NCBI GenBank assembly: GCA_965223305.1
Contig: CBDCWT010000030.1
Coordinates: 1 to 64,000, forward strand
DNA length: 64,000 nt
DNA from: CBDCWT01 sp965223305
GTDB lineage: Bacteria > Planctomycetota > Planctomycetia > Pirellulales > Pirellulaceae
Reading direction: 5' to 3'
In this document: positions 1 to 8,204 of the stretch, piece after piece
Layout of the letters: every line of letters begins with the position of its first letter
Position numbering within the stretch: the first letter of the stretch is position 1
Position numbers and translations under genes: made by a program
Notes under the pieces: model-generated
What the model saw: the letters and a program-made list of their open reading frames with translations, nothing else
Databases searched by the model: none
What the model was told of the DNA's origin: nothing

Positions 1-72
1 CTGAAACACGGCGTTTTGGTCAAAGAATTCGAGGGTACCTGGGATGTTTTGGTGGTGCTGGAGAGTGCTTGA
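1..72 (+). CDS. C-terminal tail of an unidentified upstream gene (partial)
   Basis: Frame 1 is open from the left edge to a TGA at 70-72 and gives 23 residues ending LVVLESA. The reading looks protein-like and the next gene starts directly after it, so this is probably the end of a gene lying mostly outside the window. Too little is left to name a family. Confidence 0.35.
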   Translation: MKHGVLVKEFEGTWDVLVVLESA

Positions 73-76
73 GTGG

Positions 77-451
77 ATGTCACGGGGGCTTGTGTGGGCC
101 TTTGTGATTGTGCTTGCCACGGATTGGATTTTCTGGCCGCTGCCGCTTGCAGTAAAGCTCGGGCCCGGTGGCTGGGCAGTGGCAGTGTTTGGCTGTGGTT
201 TGTTTGGTTTTTTCTCGCTTGGCTTTGTGCGGGACAAAGCAGAGGTGCGTTTGGAAGTGCTTGCCGGCAGCTACGCAGAAGTTCTCTGGGCCCTGTTTGG
301 TGTGTTTGTCAACGGAGTGCTTGGAAGAGCAGCTCGTTATGGGTTTGTGTTTTTGTGCTTTCAGTTTGGAAGGTGGTCAGTGGATGAGAACCGCTTTGTT
401 CTTTGTCACTGGGCATACCGAGTTGTAACTAGTTCGTGGAAAGGAGAGTGA
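77..451 (+). CDS. Hypothetical small membrane protein of the integrative element
   Basis: About 124 residues, rich in Trp, Phe, Val and Leu. Hydrophobic stretches near the N-terminus and in the middle suggest two or three membrane segments. The ATG at 77 is preferred because it follows the TGA of the upstream reading frame (70-72) and has GGAGAG at 60-65; an in-frame ATG at 44 would overlap that frame by 29 bases. The stop at 451 is followed immediately by the next gene, so the two are probably cotranscribed. No family recognised. The local G+T-rich composition differs from the chromosome to the right, as expected for acquired DNA. Confidence 0.4.
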   Translation: MSRGLVWAFVIVLATDWIFWPLPLAVKLGPGGWAVAVFGCGLFGFFSLGFVRDKAEVRLEVLAGSYAEVLWALFGVFVNGVLGRAARYGFVFLCFQFGRWSVDENRFVLCHWAYRVVTSSWKGE

Positions 452-455
452 TGTG

Positions 456-1025
456 ATGGGTAAAAGTTCAATGTTGAGTTTGGTCGTTGCGGTGTCGTTG
501 CTTGCTTGCTCCACGGTGGAGGCGGGGTGGTATGACCGAACAGCCTTTGAAATGGCCGTAGTCGAGCAACGGAACGAGAACTCGATTTGGGTCCACTACC
601 CGCAGTGCATGGACCCGAGGTGTGAGGGGCGTATCCATCGGCACGCAGTTGCTGCAGGCGAGATCAGAGAAGTAACTCTCACCGATGGGAGGAGAGTAAG
701 CACTAGGGCGTTAATCGAGTCAGCAGCCAAGCCTCGCGTTGCCTTACTGGTCTACGGCAAGCGGCAGATTCCGAAAGTGTATCTGCAGAGCGTGCATGAG
801 CATGTGCTGGTAATTCGGCTTCAGAACCGAGCCGGTGAAGTGGTGAAAAACGGCATGCTCTACGGAACAGACCCCGGCCATGGTCCCGTGCCGCCGGCTC
901 CATCAACGAGTGAGGGGCCCAGAGCAACTAGAGCTGGCGAGCCGATTCGGTGGGGCCCTGCCTCGGTTGGGAAAGTAGAGACTGCAGCACCGGCCGAGGT
1001 GGTTATCCCGGTAGTGCCCTACTGA
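456..1025 (+). CDS. Hypothetical secreted protein
   Basis: 189 residues. The N-terminus is a signal peptide (Lys, then a hydrophobic core, then Ala-Cys-Ser-Thr-Val-Glu-Ala), so the mature protein probably begins near GWYD. The body contains a Cys-rich HYPQCMDPRCEGRIH stretch, which might bind metal or form a disulphide, and a Pro/Ala-rich tail. ATG 456 is chosen because AAGGAG at 441-446 is well spaced; GTG 453 is the alternative. It follows the small membrane protein with no gap. Function unknown. Confidence 0.5.
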   Translation: MGKSSMLSLVVAVSLLACSTVEAGWYDRTAFEMAVVEQRNENSIWVHYPQCMDPRCEGRIHRHAVAAGEIREVTLTDGRRVSTRALIESAAKPRVALLVYGKRQIPKVYLQSVHEHVLVIRLQNRAGEVVKNGMLYGTDPGHGPVPPAPSTSEGPRATRAGEPIRWGPASVGKVETAAPAEVVIPVVPY

Positions 1026-1102
1026 GTCCGCTGCAGATGGAGGTAGGCCCGGGCGGTCAATAAGTGGTGAGTGTTTCGTAACAGTTCTTGGAGGGTCTTT
1101 CG

Positions 1103-1357
1103 ATGAACACAAGCGTCAAGCAACGGGAAGAGTTGGAGTCGGCAGTTCGGGATGCAATAGCGGAGGTAACCGACATACGAGCACGGATGCTCACTGATGT
1201 ATTTGAGCAAGTGTTGATATGCGAATGGGCGGTGAATGAACTCAAAGGAGTGGGCGAACTACCAGAAGACCTAAAGCAAGGTGTTGATGCCACATTCAAG
1301 TTTCACGACGCGATTGAAGTCGATTCGTTCACCGGACTGGAGGAGCAACAGAAATGA
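1103..1357 (+). CDS. Small hypothetical protein
   Basis: 84 acidic, mostly helical residues. The start at ATG 1103 is supported by GGAGGG at 1090-1095. Its stop overlaps the next start in an ATGA (1354-1357), the usual sign of translational coupling. No family recognised; it is one of a chain of very small cargo genes in the integrative element. Confidence 0.5.
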   Translation: MNTSVKQREELESAVRDAIAEVTDIRARMLTDVFEQVLICEWAVNELKGVGELPEDLKQGVDATFKFHDAIEVDSFTGLEEQQK

Positions 1358-1488
1358 AAGTCAAACTGAATAAACTGCCGGTTGGGACGAGCTTTGAATA
1401 CAACCGTGAAAACTGGACCGTTGAGGAAATCCTCCGAAACGGAGGTCACGATGACATGGCCGTGGCGTCCTGCGATGGCTTGAGCTGA
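1354..1488 (+). CDS. Very small coupled ORF (44 aa)
   Basis: ATG at 1354 overlaps the stop of the preceding gene (ATGA). The product begins MKVKLNKLPVGTSFEY and reads like a compact beta-rich fragment: a 'too general to be sure' small phage-type protein. Its stop at 1486-1488 overlaps the next ATG at 1488-1490 (TGATG). The repeated overlap pattern, rather than any homology, supports it as real. Confidence 0.4.
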   Translation: MKVKLNKLPVGTSFEYNRENWTVEEILRNGGHDDMAVASCDGLS

Positions 1489-1580
1489 TGTGCGAGTTGG
1501 CACCCGATGAGTTGGCGATGTGGTTGAAAGAGTTTGGTTTCGATGCCACAAGAATCGACAAGACCAGAGCCTTGACATGA
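1488..1580 (+). CDS. Very small coupled ORF (30 aa)
   Basis: Begins at the ATG overlapping the previous stop (TGATG) and encodes MCELAPDELAMWLKEFGFD followed by a short basic tail. Its amphipathic helix-like sequence is protein-like, but 30 residues is at the limit of what can be defended. It is part of the same overlapping cassette as its upstream neighbours. Confidence 0.3.
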   Translation: MCELAPDELAMWLKEFGFDATRIDKTRALT

Positions 1581-1590
1581 GGTGCAAACC

Positions 1591-1827
1591 ATGAAGTGCG
1601 ATTAATGTGGTCGGAGAATCGGAGCACCGCATGAAGAAGACACATGGAAGGTCTGCCTAAGACAGGAGACCATCTCTGTCGATGACGGTAGCCCCGTCAC
1701 CTTTGACTGGGACTTGGCTCGCTACTGCACGGAGTGTGCCGTCAAAGGTGATGTCTTCACAATACCCGCCGGGTGCAAGTTGGCTCGGATGACTGGAGAC
1801 GGCAAGGACGGACGTGTCTCATTCTGA
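1591..1827 (+). pseudogene. Zinc-ribbon-like small protein interrupted by an in-frame TAA
   Basis: From ATG 1591 the frame reads MKCD, then TAA at 1603-1605, then CGRRIGAPHEEDTWKVCLRQ and on to a TGA at 1825-1827, 79 codons in all. Without the stop the N-terminus would be MKCDxCGR, a CxxC zinc knuckle, and a second CxxC (YCTEC) lies near residue 50. Two CxxC pairs spaced like this resemble small zinc-ribbon proteins. The stop sits exactly on the variable residue between two conserved cysteines, so a nonsense change (for example GAA to TAA) in a formerly intact gene is the simplest reading. A sequencing error is the alternative. Confidence 0.5.
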
Positions 1828-1884
1828 GCCCTGAGCGGACATTTGTCGCTGAGACACACATTAACTCCCCCGAAAGGTTTCAAA

Positions 1885-2130
1885 ATGTCGAGTTCTCGAC
1901 CGGTGCATGAAATCAAGTTCGGCTGCGTCAAGGCTGTCATCTGGCGACGACGCGGCAGCAAGTATGGAGGATTCAACACGGAATTCTACCGTTTCTACAA
2001 GGACGGTGAGGAGTGGAAGCAATCGAAAGTGTTTCACGAACAGCATCTGCCGCTGCACCGGATGGCATCGGAGGCTGCCTTTGCATGGATTGTGCAACAC
2101 GGTCGTGATGCGGAGTCGCCGAATGAATGA
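1885..2130 (+). CDS. Hypothetical protein commonly paired with planctomycete excisionase/integrase
   Basis: 81 residues, beginning MSSSRPVHEIKFGCVKAVIW and containing FYRFYKDGEEWKQS, a short beta-rich fold. To my knowledge planctomycete integrative elements often carry a gene of this type directly upstream of a MerR-like excisionase and an integrase, which is the position here; its function is not known. ATG 1885 is chosen because GAAAGG lies at 1872-1877; an upstream in-frame start at 1843 lacks a better site. It overlaps the next gene by 8 bases. Confidence 0.6.
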   Translation: MSSSRPVHEIKFGCVKAVIWRRRGSKYGGFNTEFYRFYKDGEEWKQSKVFHEQHLPLHRMASEAAFAWIVQHGRDAESPNE

Positions 2131-2380
2131 CGAGTCGACCACGTTGGATGACCTTCTCACCGTTCGAGAAGCTGCCGTGCGGCTTCGTTGCTCACAGACC
2201 AACGTCTACGCGTTGATTGGCCGGGGGGAGCTTCCGTTTGTTCGCGTAGGTGCCCACAAGGGCTACCGCATTGACCCAAGTGATTTGCTAGCCTTTGTGC
2301 GTGAGCGAAAGTGTGCAAAACGCTCTGGTGCCAAGCCTCCAGAGCTTTCTGCCCGCCGGCTAAAGCATATCCGGATTTAG
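2123..2380 (+). CDS. Excisionase-like helix-turn-helix DNA-binding protein
   Basis: 85 residues with a MerR/Xis-type winged helix: LLTVREAAVRLRCSQTNVYALIGRGELPFVRVG followed by a basic wing and FVRERK. This is the excisionase-family helix-turn-helix, which binds att-site DNA and directs recombination towards excision or acts as a small regulator. ATG 2123 starts inside the upstream gene. The stop overlaps the convergent integrase stop by a few bases. The pairing with a tyrosine recombinase makes an Xis role likely, though that is inferred. Confidence 0.75.
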   Translation: MNDESTTLDDLLTVREAAVRLRCSQTNVYALIGRGELPFVRVGAHKGYRIDPSDLLAFVRERKCAKRSGAKPPELSARRLKHIRI

Positions 2381-3546
2381 CCAGCGGCTTTTCGAGCCTG
2401 CTCCAAAAGATACTGGGGGTTTTGTGCCAAATGCTGATACACCTTTGCCAGCGTCGAGGGGTCAGCATGGCCCATCAGGACGCCGACTGTGACCGAATCA
2501 ACACCTCGCTCCAGTGCGTGTGTCGCCCAAGAGTGTCTAAGCGTGTAAAGACAGTACTTGCGTGCAAGCGATTCAGCTTTTCTGAGTCGGAGCTTTCTTC
2601 TGGCCTCGATGTGGAGCTGTCGTTTGCTCTTTTCTGTCTCAACGCCCTTTACCATCCTGGTCGGTGCGAGCTTTCTAGCGAAATCGCGAATCGCTTTTTC
2701 GCTAATCGTGATTCCCTCATCTTTGATGACAGAAAGCCCCATCTTTTGCTGAAGCCGAATGAAGCCGCAGTTGACTGCAGAAGTCGTCCAGGGTTTTCCG
2801 TCCGAATTGCGAAACAGTTTGCCGCGAGGATACCGAGCCATCAGCTGGCGAGTGATTTCCAGGGCACCGGGCGTGAGATAGACGGCTCGGCCAATCTCTC
2901 CTTTTGCCTCACTCTCCGGAAATACCCAGCGACAGGTCTCCAGGTCGACATGTCGGGCTTCTACTCGAAGCGATTCTTGCGGCCTGCAGCCACTTTGCCA
3001 GGTAACTTCGAGCAGGTCTCGAAACTCTGGACAGGGAACAAGCGACAAGATTCGTTCAAACTCAGCCTCGCTAATGACTTGTTCGCGTTTGCCAGCCTTC
3101 GGCTGGTCCATGTCGGCAATCGGGTTGTGGTCGATATAGCCGAGCTTTTTGGCCCAGCGAACTGCCCGCTTGATTGCCCGGCAATGGTTCCTACGAGAGC
3201 CACTTGCCAGCTCGTGCATGGAATCAAGCCACTGCTGGACGTGCAACGGGCGAAGCTCGTGTGTTCTGAGATACGGGTAGCGTCTGACGAAACGCTCCAG
3301 GCGGTAGCGATACCACTCGTAGGTGTCAGGTTTTCGGTTTGTCTGACACCAATCGAGGTAGAGGTCGATGATGACGGCCAAAGAGTCCGAGCGAACGATT
3401 CGTTGCTCGGGAGCGGTTGCCATCAGCTGATGAAAGCGAGTTTCTGCCGCCTGTTTTTCATCCGCCAGATAGTGGCGGGTGCCATCAATGGTGACAAACC
3501 AGGCTTGTCTGGCTTTCCAAAACCAGGGTTTCGGTGGGCGAGGCAC
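2377..3546 (-). CDS. Tyrosine recombinase / integrase
   Basis: Site-specific recombinase of the phage integrase (XerC/D-like) family, 389 residues. An N-terminal arm (PWFWKARQAWFVTI) and a SAM-like core-binding region precede the catalytic domain. Visible catalytic positions are Arg in SGCRPQESLR, the beta-hairpin Lys in EAKGEIGRA, Arg in YTLRHSWATH, His in LMGHAD and nucleophile Tyr in AKVYQHL. The box II residue that is usually His is Tyr here. A basic insertion of about 60 residues separates box I from box II. GTG 3546 is preferred, because GGAGG lies just upstream and the family usually begins near PRPPKPW; an ATG at 3651 would add 35 residues. The gene lies beside tRNA-Arg, the probable integration site. 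Confidence 0.9.
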   Translation of the reverse strand: MPRPPKPWFWKARQAWFVTIDGTRHYLADEKQAAETRFHQLMATAPEQRIVRSDSLAVIIDLYLDWCQTNRKPDTYEWYRYRLERFVRRYPYLRTHELRPLHVQQWLDSMHELASGSRRNHCRAIKRAVRWAKKLGYIDHNPIADMDQPKAGKREQVISEAEFERILSLVPCPEFRDLLEVTWQSGCRPQESLRVEARHVDLETCRWVFPESEAKGEIGRAVYLTPGALEITRQLMARYPRGKLFRNSDGKPWTTSAVNCGFIRLQQKMGLSVIKDEGITISEKAIRDFARKLAPTRMVKGVETEKSKRQLHIEARRKLRLRKAESLARKYCLYTLRHSWATHALERGVDSVTVGVLMGHADPSTLAKVYQHLAQNPQYLLEQARKAAG

Positions 3547-3737
3547 GGGTGCAAACCTCCGGGCTTGAACTGAATAAAACCAGTCCAGCAAGCCGCTAGA
3601 GGTTTGCTGTTCGTGCCCTCCGGGTGGCGGTGAAAGCCGCCCGGGGGCCATTTTGTTGTTCGCTCAGCTGCCGATTTTATCTGAGTTCTGTATCACATTC
3701 TGTATCATCGGCGGTCTGGCGTTGACGTAAGTCCAAG

Positions 3738-3775
3738 TATCCCCGAGAGGATTCGAACCTCTAACCTTCGGCTCC
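3738..3775 (-). other. Putative attachment (att) core in the 3' half of tRNA-Arg
   Basis: Tyrosine recombinases of this kind commonly recombine in the 3' half of tRNA genes. The tRNA 3' end faces the integrase, and everything left of it to the window edge looks like element cargo, so one element end should lie here. The partner direct repeat would be left of the window and cannot be seen. Boundaries are therefore a guess. Confidence 0.35.
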
Positions 3776-3811
3776 GGAGGCCGACGCTCTATCCAATTGA
3801 GCTACGGGGAC
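3738..3811 (-). tRNA. tRNA-Arg (anticodon CCG)
   Basis: The reverse strand folds into a full cloverleaf: seven-base acceptor stem (GTCCCCG with CGGGGAT, first pair G-U), D arm GCTC/GAGC, anticodon stem TCGGC/GCCGA with loop CTCCGGA (anticodon CCG, reads CGG), and T arm AGAGG-TTCGAAT-CCTCT. CCA is not encoded. An integrase gene faces its 3' end. Confidence 0.93.
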
Positions 3812-4371
3812 TCGTTTCAAATCAGCTTCGCCTCAATGAGCTCCGCCCACCCCTCAAATGAGCTCCGACTGCCCCGGGCTCCCGGCATGACCCGTGGTGC
3901 CCGCCCCGCGACGTCGCTCCCGAGACATCAGGCCCAATTTACACACTTTTGACCGGATTGCTACCGCCGCTCCAGGCCGCCCGAATACGACCCAATCACG
4001 CCCCCACACCCCGGGACACAGCGCAAAGTAAACGCCGAGGTGAACGCCGCTGGTGCCGTTAGCAACACGCCCAAAAAAGCGCTCGCGCTCCCTCCAAAAT
4101 CGATCAAAGAGCCCTGAAAACCAGACGGCGGATCGGCTCTTACCCTCTCACCCCCTCCCAACGTCAACAGACCACCACCTGCCCGGCCCGCTCGCGCCCC
4201 ACAACCCGGTGAACCACCCCTCTCGGTCTTCTCGGTCGCGGCAGCCGCTCGCTGCCACCTCACCTCGCATGTTGGTTCGGGCAGATCGATAAATGCTGAT
4301 CCCGTCAGGGATATCTGCTAAAACGCTAGTAGGGGTGGGATCTTTCCAGGTCCCAAATTCGTCTGATATCT
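3812..4371. other. Intergenic region, no gene recognised
   Basis: About 560 bases of C-rich sequence between tRNA-Arg and the ECF sigma gene. Reading frames here lack protein character or start signals. The last 100 bases carry short interrupted repeats around GATATCTG that might belong to the sigma gene promoter, but no convincing -35/-10 is visible. Confidence 0.4.
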
Positions 4372-4938
4372 GTGAAGAGACAAGTCGTGCCGAAAGTCGT
4401 TCAGCCGGCCGAATCACGCGAAGATCTGGCTCCCCATCCCCTCGAGAAGGCCTTCAGCGAATTCCACAGCGAACTGCTTGGCACGCTGTACTATCTCGTG
4501 GGAAACCGCGAGGATGCTGCCGACGCCCTCCAGGAGGCATTCGTCAAGTGCTGGAAGCACCGAGCCAAACTTCCCGAAGTTGATAACCTTAAGGCCTGGA
4601 TTTTTCGCATCGCTCTGAATACGGGTCGCGACCTCCGCCAAACAGCGTGGCGTCGCAAACGACAGGGGCTGCCACAAGACGAGGCGGTGATGACCAGCAA
4701 GACGAGAGGACCTCAAGCCGAAGCGGAACTAAATGAGCAAATGGGACAGCTGCGGGGCGCCATCGCAGCTCTGCGGCAAGAAGAACAGGAGGTCTTTCTG
4801 CTGCGACAAAACGCACAAATGAAATACGAGGAAATCGCCGAAGCCGTCGGCATCCCCCTGGGAACCGTCAAGACTCGCATGCGGCTGGCACTGTCAAAGC
4901 TGAGACAAGCCGTGGCGGAACAAGCCAGCAGCTCCTAA
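4372..4938 (+). CDS. ECF-family RNA polymerase sigma factor
   Basis: 188 residues. Region 2 lies at about 25-95 (YLVGNREDAADALQEAFVKCW, then LKAWIFRIALN), followed by a short acidic linker. Region 4 lies at about 120-180, with helix-turn-helix KYEEIAEAVGIPLGTVKTRM. No other sigma domains are present, which defines the extracytoplasmic-function group. It redirects RNA polymerase to a small set of promoters, normally under control of a membrane anti-sigma partner. The next gene, 73 bases downstream on the same strand, encodes a cytoplasmic domain plus membrane segment and is the obvious candidate partner. The start is a GTG. Confidence 0.92.
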   Translation: MKRQVVPKVVQPAESREDLAPHPLEKAFSEFHSELLGTLYYLVGNREDAADALQEAFVKCWKHRAKLPEVDNLKAWIFRIALNTGRDLRQTAWRRKRQGLPQDEAVMTSKTRGPQAEAELNEQMGQLRGAIAALRQEEQEVFLLRQNAQMKYEEIAEAVGIPLGTVKTRMRLALSKLRQAVAEQASSS

Positions 4939-5011
4939 ACGCAATCAGAAAAACAGAAACAGACCGTTAGGAGCGGCGACCCTCCGGGTTTCGCCGCCTC
5001 GCAGGAAGAAC

Positions 5012-5743
5012 ATGGGTTTGAACGAACAAACTCAACAACAGTTGTGGGAGCTGATCTACGGTCTGCTTCCCGACGAAGACGCAGACGCTCTCAGCGCCCG
5101 TATTCGTTCGGAGCCCGATTTGGCCCGAGCCTACGTCACCGCCAAGCTCCAGTCGGATCTGCTCGCAGAAGCCGCTCGATTGGACGACGCAACAACTCGC
5201 CTGCAGCTTCCTCCCACCGAACAATCGGCGGGTTCCGACCCCGCCCACCGGCCGCGAACAGGTTCGCCCCAGACGGCAAAACGCCGCAGGCAACTCCGAG
5301 TTCCCTCGACGCTGATCGGCCTGGCCGCCGTGCTGTCCATCGGCTTTGTTGGATACGTGCTGGTGCAGTCGGACCGCCTCGACCCCGATAGCGCGACAGC
5401 GAATGTTGCCAAGAACACGGCCAAGGTCCTCACCACGGTCACCATGCCGGCCCAGCTTCATCGCGACATCACCAACACTGTGATCGCCCGTACGTCAACG
5501 GCAAGCGGGGCACCGTTCGATACAACACTGGAATACCGAGTCTACGATCAAGCCGGCGCATTGCAGCTAAAGAAAATCGAGAAAACCGGCTCGGACGGTA
5601 CTTCCCGAGTCGAACTCTCAGGTAACGAGCTACCGGAAACAGCGTTGCTCGAAGTCGCCCCCATCGCCGGTCTTGGCAAGCCACTCAGCGCCCCAAGTGA
5701 GCGTGTTGAGCGAAAATGCGTCGACCTATCTGACCCTAGATAG
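5012..5743 (+). CDS. N-terminal part of anti-sigma-like membrane protein fused to macroglobulin-like domains (frameshifted)
   Basis: Residues 1-95 are a cytoplasmic helical region (LWELIYGLLPDEDADALSAR), as in planctomycete membrane proteins paired with ECF sigma factors. One transmembrane helix follows at about 108-128 (LIGLAAVLSIGFVGYVLVQ), then the start of a periplasmic beta domain (TLEYRVYDQAGAL). After about residue 225 the frame loses protein character and ends at 5743, while the continuation (VSVLSENASTYLTLDRPVYEP) runs in the next frame. Removing one C from CCCC at 5691-5694 would join them into one protein of about 1,060 residues. RBS sequence is weak. It lies directly downstream of the ECF sigma gene, probably as one operon. 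Confidence 0.7.
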   Translation: MGLNEQTQQQLWELIYGLLPDEDADALSARIRSEPDLARAYVTAKLQSDLLAEAARLDDATTRLQLPPTEQSAGSDPAHRPRTGSPQTAKRRRQLRVPSTLIGLAAVLSIGFVGYVLVQSDRLDPDSATANVAKNTAKVLTTVTMPAQLHRDITNTVIARTSTASGAPFDTTLEYRVYDQAGALQLKKIEKTGSDGTSRVELSGNELPETALLEVAPIAGLGKPLSAPSERVERKCVDLSDPR

Positions 5744-8204
5744 ACCCGTCTACGAACCAAGCGATCTTGTTCGCTTCCGCTCGGTGACCCTCTCGAGTTT
5801 CGAATTGCGGGCCGACGACGGACTCGACGTGGAGTATTACATTCAGGACGCGCAACAAAACCCGCTGCCCGGTCTGCGACAGACAGCACAGACCAGCCAG
5901 GGTGTTGCCAGCGGAGCCATTCAACTTCCACCCGACACCGCGGCAGGAAGATACATCCTCGTCGCGAACAACAAAGGATCCGGCGAGGTGCGGCGCGACT
6001 TCTTCGTACACAGGCAGTTCAAACTACCGCGTTGGGCGAAAAAAATCGACTTTACTCACGACAGCTATGGTCCCGGCGATCAGGTCTCGGCGAACTTCGA
6101 GGCACTTGGCCAGACCGATGGAGTTCCAGCTGCCGGATTGCCAGTCAGCTACCAGATCTTCGTCGATGGCGAGCCGCTGGCTGCTGAGCAGACCGCAGAG
6201 GCTACGAACGACCAGGGACAATCTCAGTTTGACTTTCAATTGCCGGCCACCATCCGCCGTGGTGACGCCGTCGTCATGCTGACCGTGCGCGGAGACGGGG
6301 TGCGAGAGACAGCTACCAAGCCGATACCAGTCAATCTCGGTCAGGTTGAGGTCGAGTTTTACCCCGAGGGAGGAGAACTGGTCGCGGGGGTACCCAACCG
6401 AATTTACTTCCACGCCCGCGATCCAGCAGGAAAGCCAGTGCACCTAGAAGCCGTGGTCATCGACGATCAAGACGATGCGGTACGCCTAACGACCGAGCAC
6501 CAGGGCAGGGGACAGTTTTCGCTGGTCCCGCACGAAGGAAGACACTATCGGGTCGAGATCAGTCGCCCAGCCGGCGTCTCAGCCAATCCCAACTTTCCTG
6601 CTGTAGGCGCCGCACAGCTATCGATCAGCACTGGGCCAGGGGTCTTCTCCACGGCCGTGCCCTTGCGAGTGATATTGCGGGCAACCAACCGGATCGGCCC
6701 GGTTGTCTTGCTTGCTTCGTGCCGCGGGGCAACGGTGGGTCTGGAACGGGTCGAGCCAGCAGATTTCGCTGTGGCTGACGATGGCGCCTTTGCCGTCGAA
6801 CGTCCAGTGCAGTTAGCGCCAAGAGCGTCGGGAGTCATCCGGATTACTGCCTATGACTACTCGAGTACTCCCAAGCCGCTTGCTGAGCGGCTGGTGTTCG
6901 TGCGTGCGGCACAACATGTCCAGGTGCAGCTCGACGGGCTCGAGGAGACCTACCAGAGGGGCGAGCGAGTCAACGTGTCGTTGACGACCACCGACGAGAC
7001 GGGTAGACCTCTGAGCGCCGTGCTGGGAACGTCGGTCGTCGCCGAGAGCATCCTCCGCGCCGCACCGGATCCTCCACCTGCACTGCCCACCTATTTCTAC
7101 TTGACCACTGCTATCGAGAACGCTCAGGATCTGGAAAACGCCGATTTCTATTTGCAACAGAATGAGCGCGCGGAGCGGGCGCTGGACCTGTTGCTAGGGA
7201 CTCAGGGGTGGCGGCGGTTCATCCAGGCGAGTCCAGCGCAGCTGGCCGAGAGGGCGCCGCTGGGAGAGGAGGTGCGATACGGAGCTGGCCCGTCCGCGCT
7301 GTCGATGGAACGACTTAGGTCAGGTTGGTCGATGGCCCTCCATGACGACCCGCTGCCGAAGGTCGTCGAGTCGAGCTGGTCGCTGGCGTCACCGACGGCT
7401 TCTCTGGACCGTGCGCCGCAGGGTATCCGCTTGGTGCGCTGGCTGGGAACGGCTGCAATCGTGGCGAGTTTCCTCTTGGCAACGTTGATTCTGGCCGATC
7501 TGGCGGTTCGTCGGCTGGGCAACCGCCTTGTCTGGGGAACCATCGCTACGGCGGCGCTGCTGCTCGTGGTCGCTTTTCAGTTGCGGCTCAGCAGGTCACC
7601 TAAGGTCACCTCAGCTCCCCGGGGCGACCTGCGTCAGACAGACGACAGCTGGGGATTAGACGACGCCGAGACGTCCGAGCGGGACGACGCCATGGCCATG
7701 GGCTTGGAAAAAGTGGCTGAAGCCGATCGGCTCGCCGATACAGCCGCTGAACCGGCCGCCCAAGCGGAAGAGCGCTACTACTTCGAATCGGAGGCTGGCC
7801 CACGAGTCGAGCGAATCGAGCAGACGGGGATGGTCCCGCAGGACGGTCCCCCGCCAGCGGCTGCCTCGGCTCGCCCGAGCAGTGTCTCATCGCTGGCACG
7901 TCAAGCAGGCCGGAAAGCACCCTCCGCAGCTCCTTCGGCGGCGGACGTACCGCAAGAGAGTGTCGACAGCCAGGGCAGGACGCTCCGTGCAATGCGCCTC
8001 TACGGAGCCGCAATTGATCAGTCGTCCAACAGGAGCTTGTCGAAGAAGACGTTAGTCTGGCGACCGTGGTTGATCACAGACGGCAGTGGCAAACAGACGT
8101 TGTCTTTCGACTTGCCGCCGGAGGGCGCGACCTTCCGCCTGCGCATCGACGCACACAGTGCGGGACGGCTGGGAGCCGCCAGCGCACCAATTGTTTCGCA
8201 GTGA
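5673..8204 (+). CDS. MG2/alpha-2-macroglobulin-like periplasmic protein, continuation of the preceding gene
   Basis: The frame contains YLTLDRPVYEPSDLVRFRS, the hallmark opening of an MG2 domain. Several macroglobulin-like beta domains follow, then a transmembrane segment at about 590-640 (ASFLLATLILADLAV). The last 50 residues (LVWRPWLITDGSGKQTLSFDLP) match the beginning of an A2M domain. A thioester motif (CGEQ) is not seen. True initiation is probably at 5012, with a +1 shift near 5691; the first in-frame start here (TTG 5673) has no RBS. Likely a cell-envelope sensor or protease-trapping-like protein paired with the upstream sigma factor, which is inference from domain order and neighbours. 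Confidence 0.75.
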   Translation: MASHSAPQVSVLSENASTYLTLDRPVYEPSDLVRFRSVTLSSFELRADDGLDVEYYIQDAQQNPLPGLRQTAQTSQGVASGAIQLPPDTAAGRYILVANNKGSGEVRRDFFVHRQFKLPRWAKKIDFTHDSYGPGDQVSANFEALGQTDGVPAAGLPVSYQIFVDGEPLAAEQTAEATNDQGQSQFDFQLPATIRRGDAVVMLTVRGDGVRETATKPIPVNLGQVEVEFYPEGGELVAGVPNRIYFHARDPAGKPVHLEAVVIDDQDDAVRLTTEHQGRGQFSLVPHEGRHYRVEISRPAGVSANPNFPAVGAAQLSISTGPGVFSTAVPLRVILRATNRIGPVVLLASCRGATVGLERVEPADFAVADDGAFAVERPVQLAPRASGVIRITAYDYSSTPKPLAERLVFVRAAQHVQVQLDGLEETYQRGERVNVSLTTTDETGRPLSAVLGTSVVAESILRAAPDPPPALPTYFYLTTAIENAQDLENADFYLQQNERAERALDLLLGTQGWRRFIQASPAQLAERAPLGEEVRYGAGPSALSMERLRSGWSMALHDDPLPKVVESSWSLASPTASLDRAPQGIRLVRWLGTAAIVASFLLATLILADLAVRRLGNRLVWGTIATAALLLVVAFQLRLSRSPKVTSAPRGDLRQTDDSWGLDDAETSERDDAMAMGLEKVAEADRLADTAAEPAAQAEERYYFESEAGPRVERIEQTGMVPQDGPPPAAASARPSSVSSLARQAGRKAPSAAPSAADVPQESVDSQGRTLRAMRLYGAAIDQSSNRSLSKKTLVWRPWLITDGSGKQTLSFDLPPEGATFRLRIDAHSAGRLGAASAPIVSQ

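Noticed and set aside
1603..1605. Stop-codon recoding in the zinc-ribbon gene
   Set aside because: The codon is TAA. Selenocysteine uses TGA and pyrrolysine TAG.
2311..3573. A 420-codon open frame on the plus strand
   Set aside because: It lies antisense to the integrase and has no family features.
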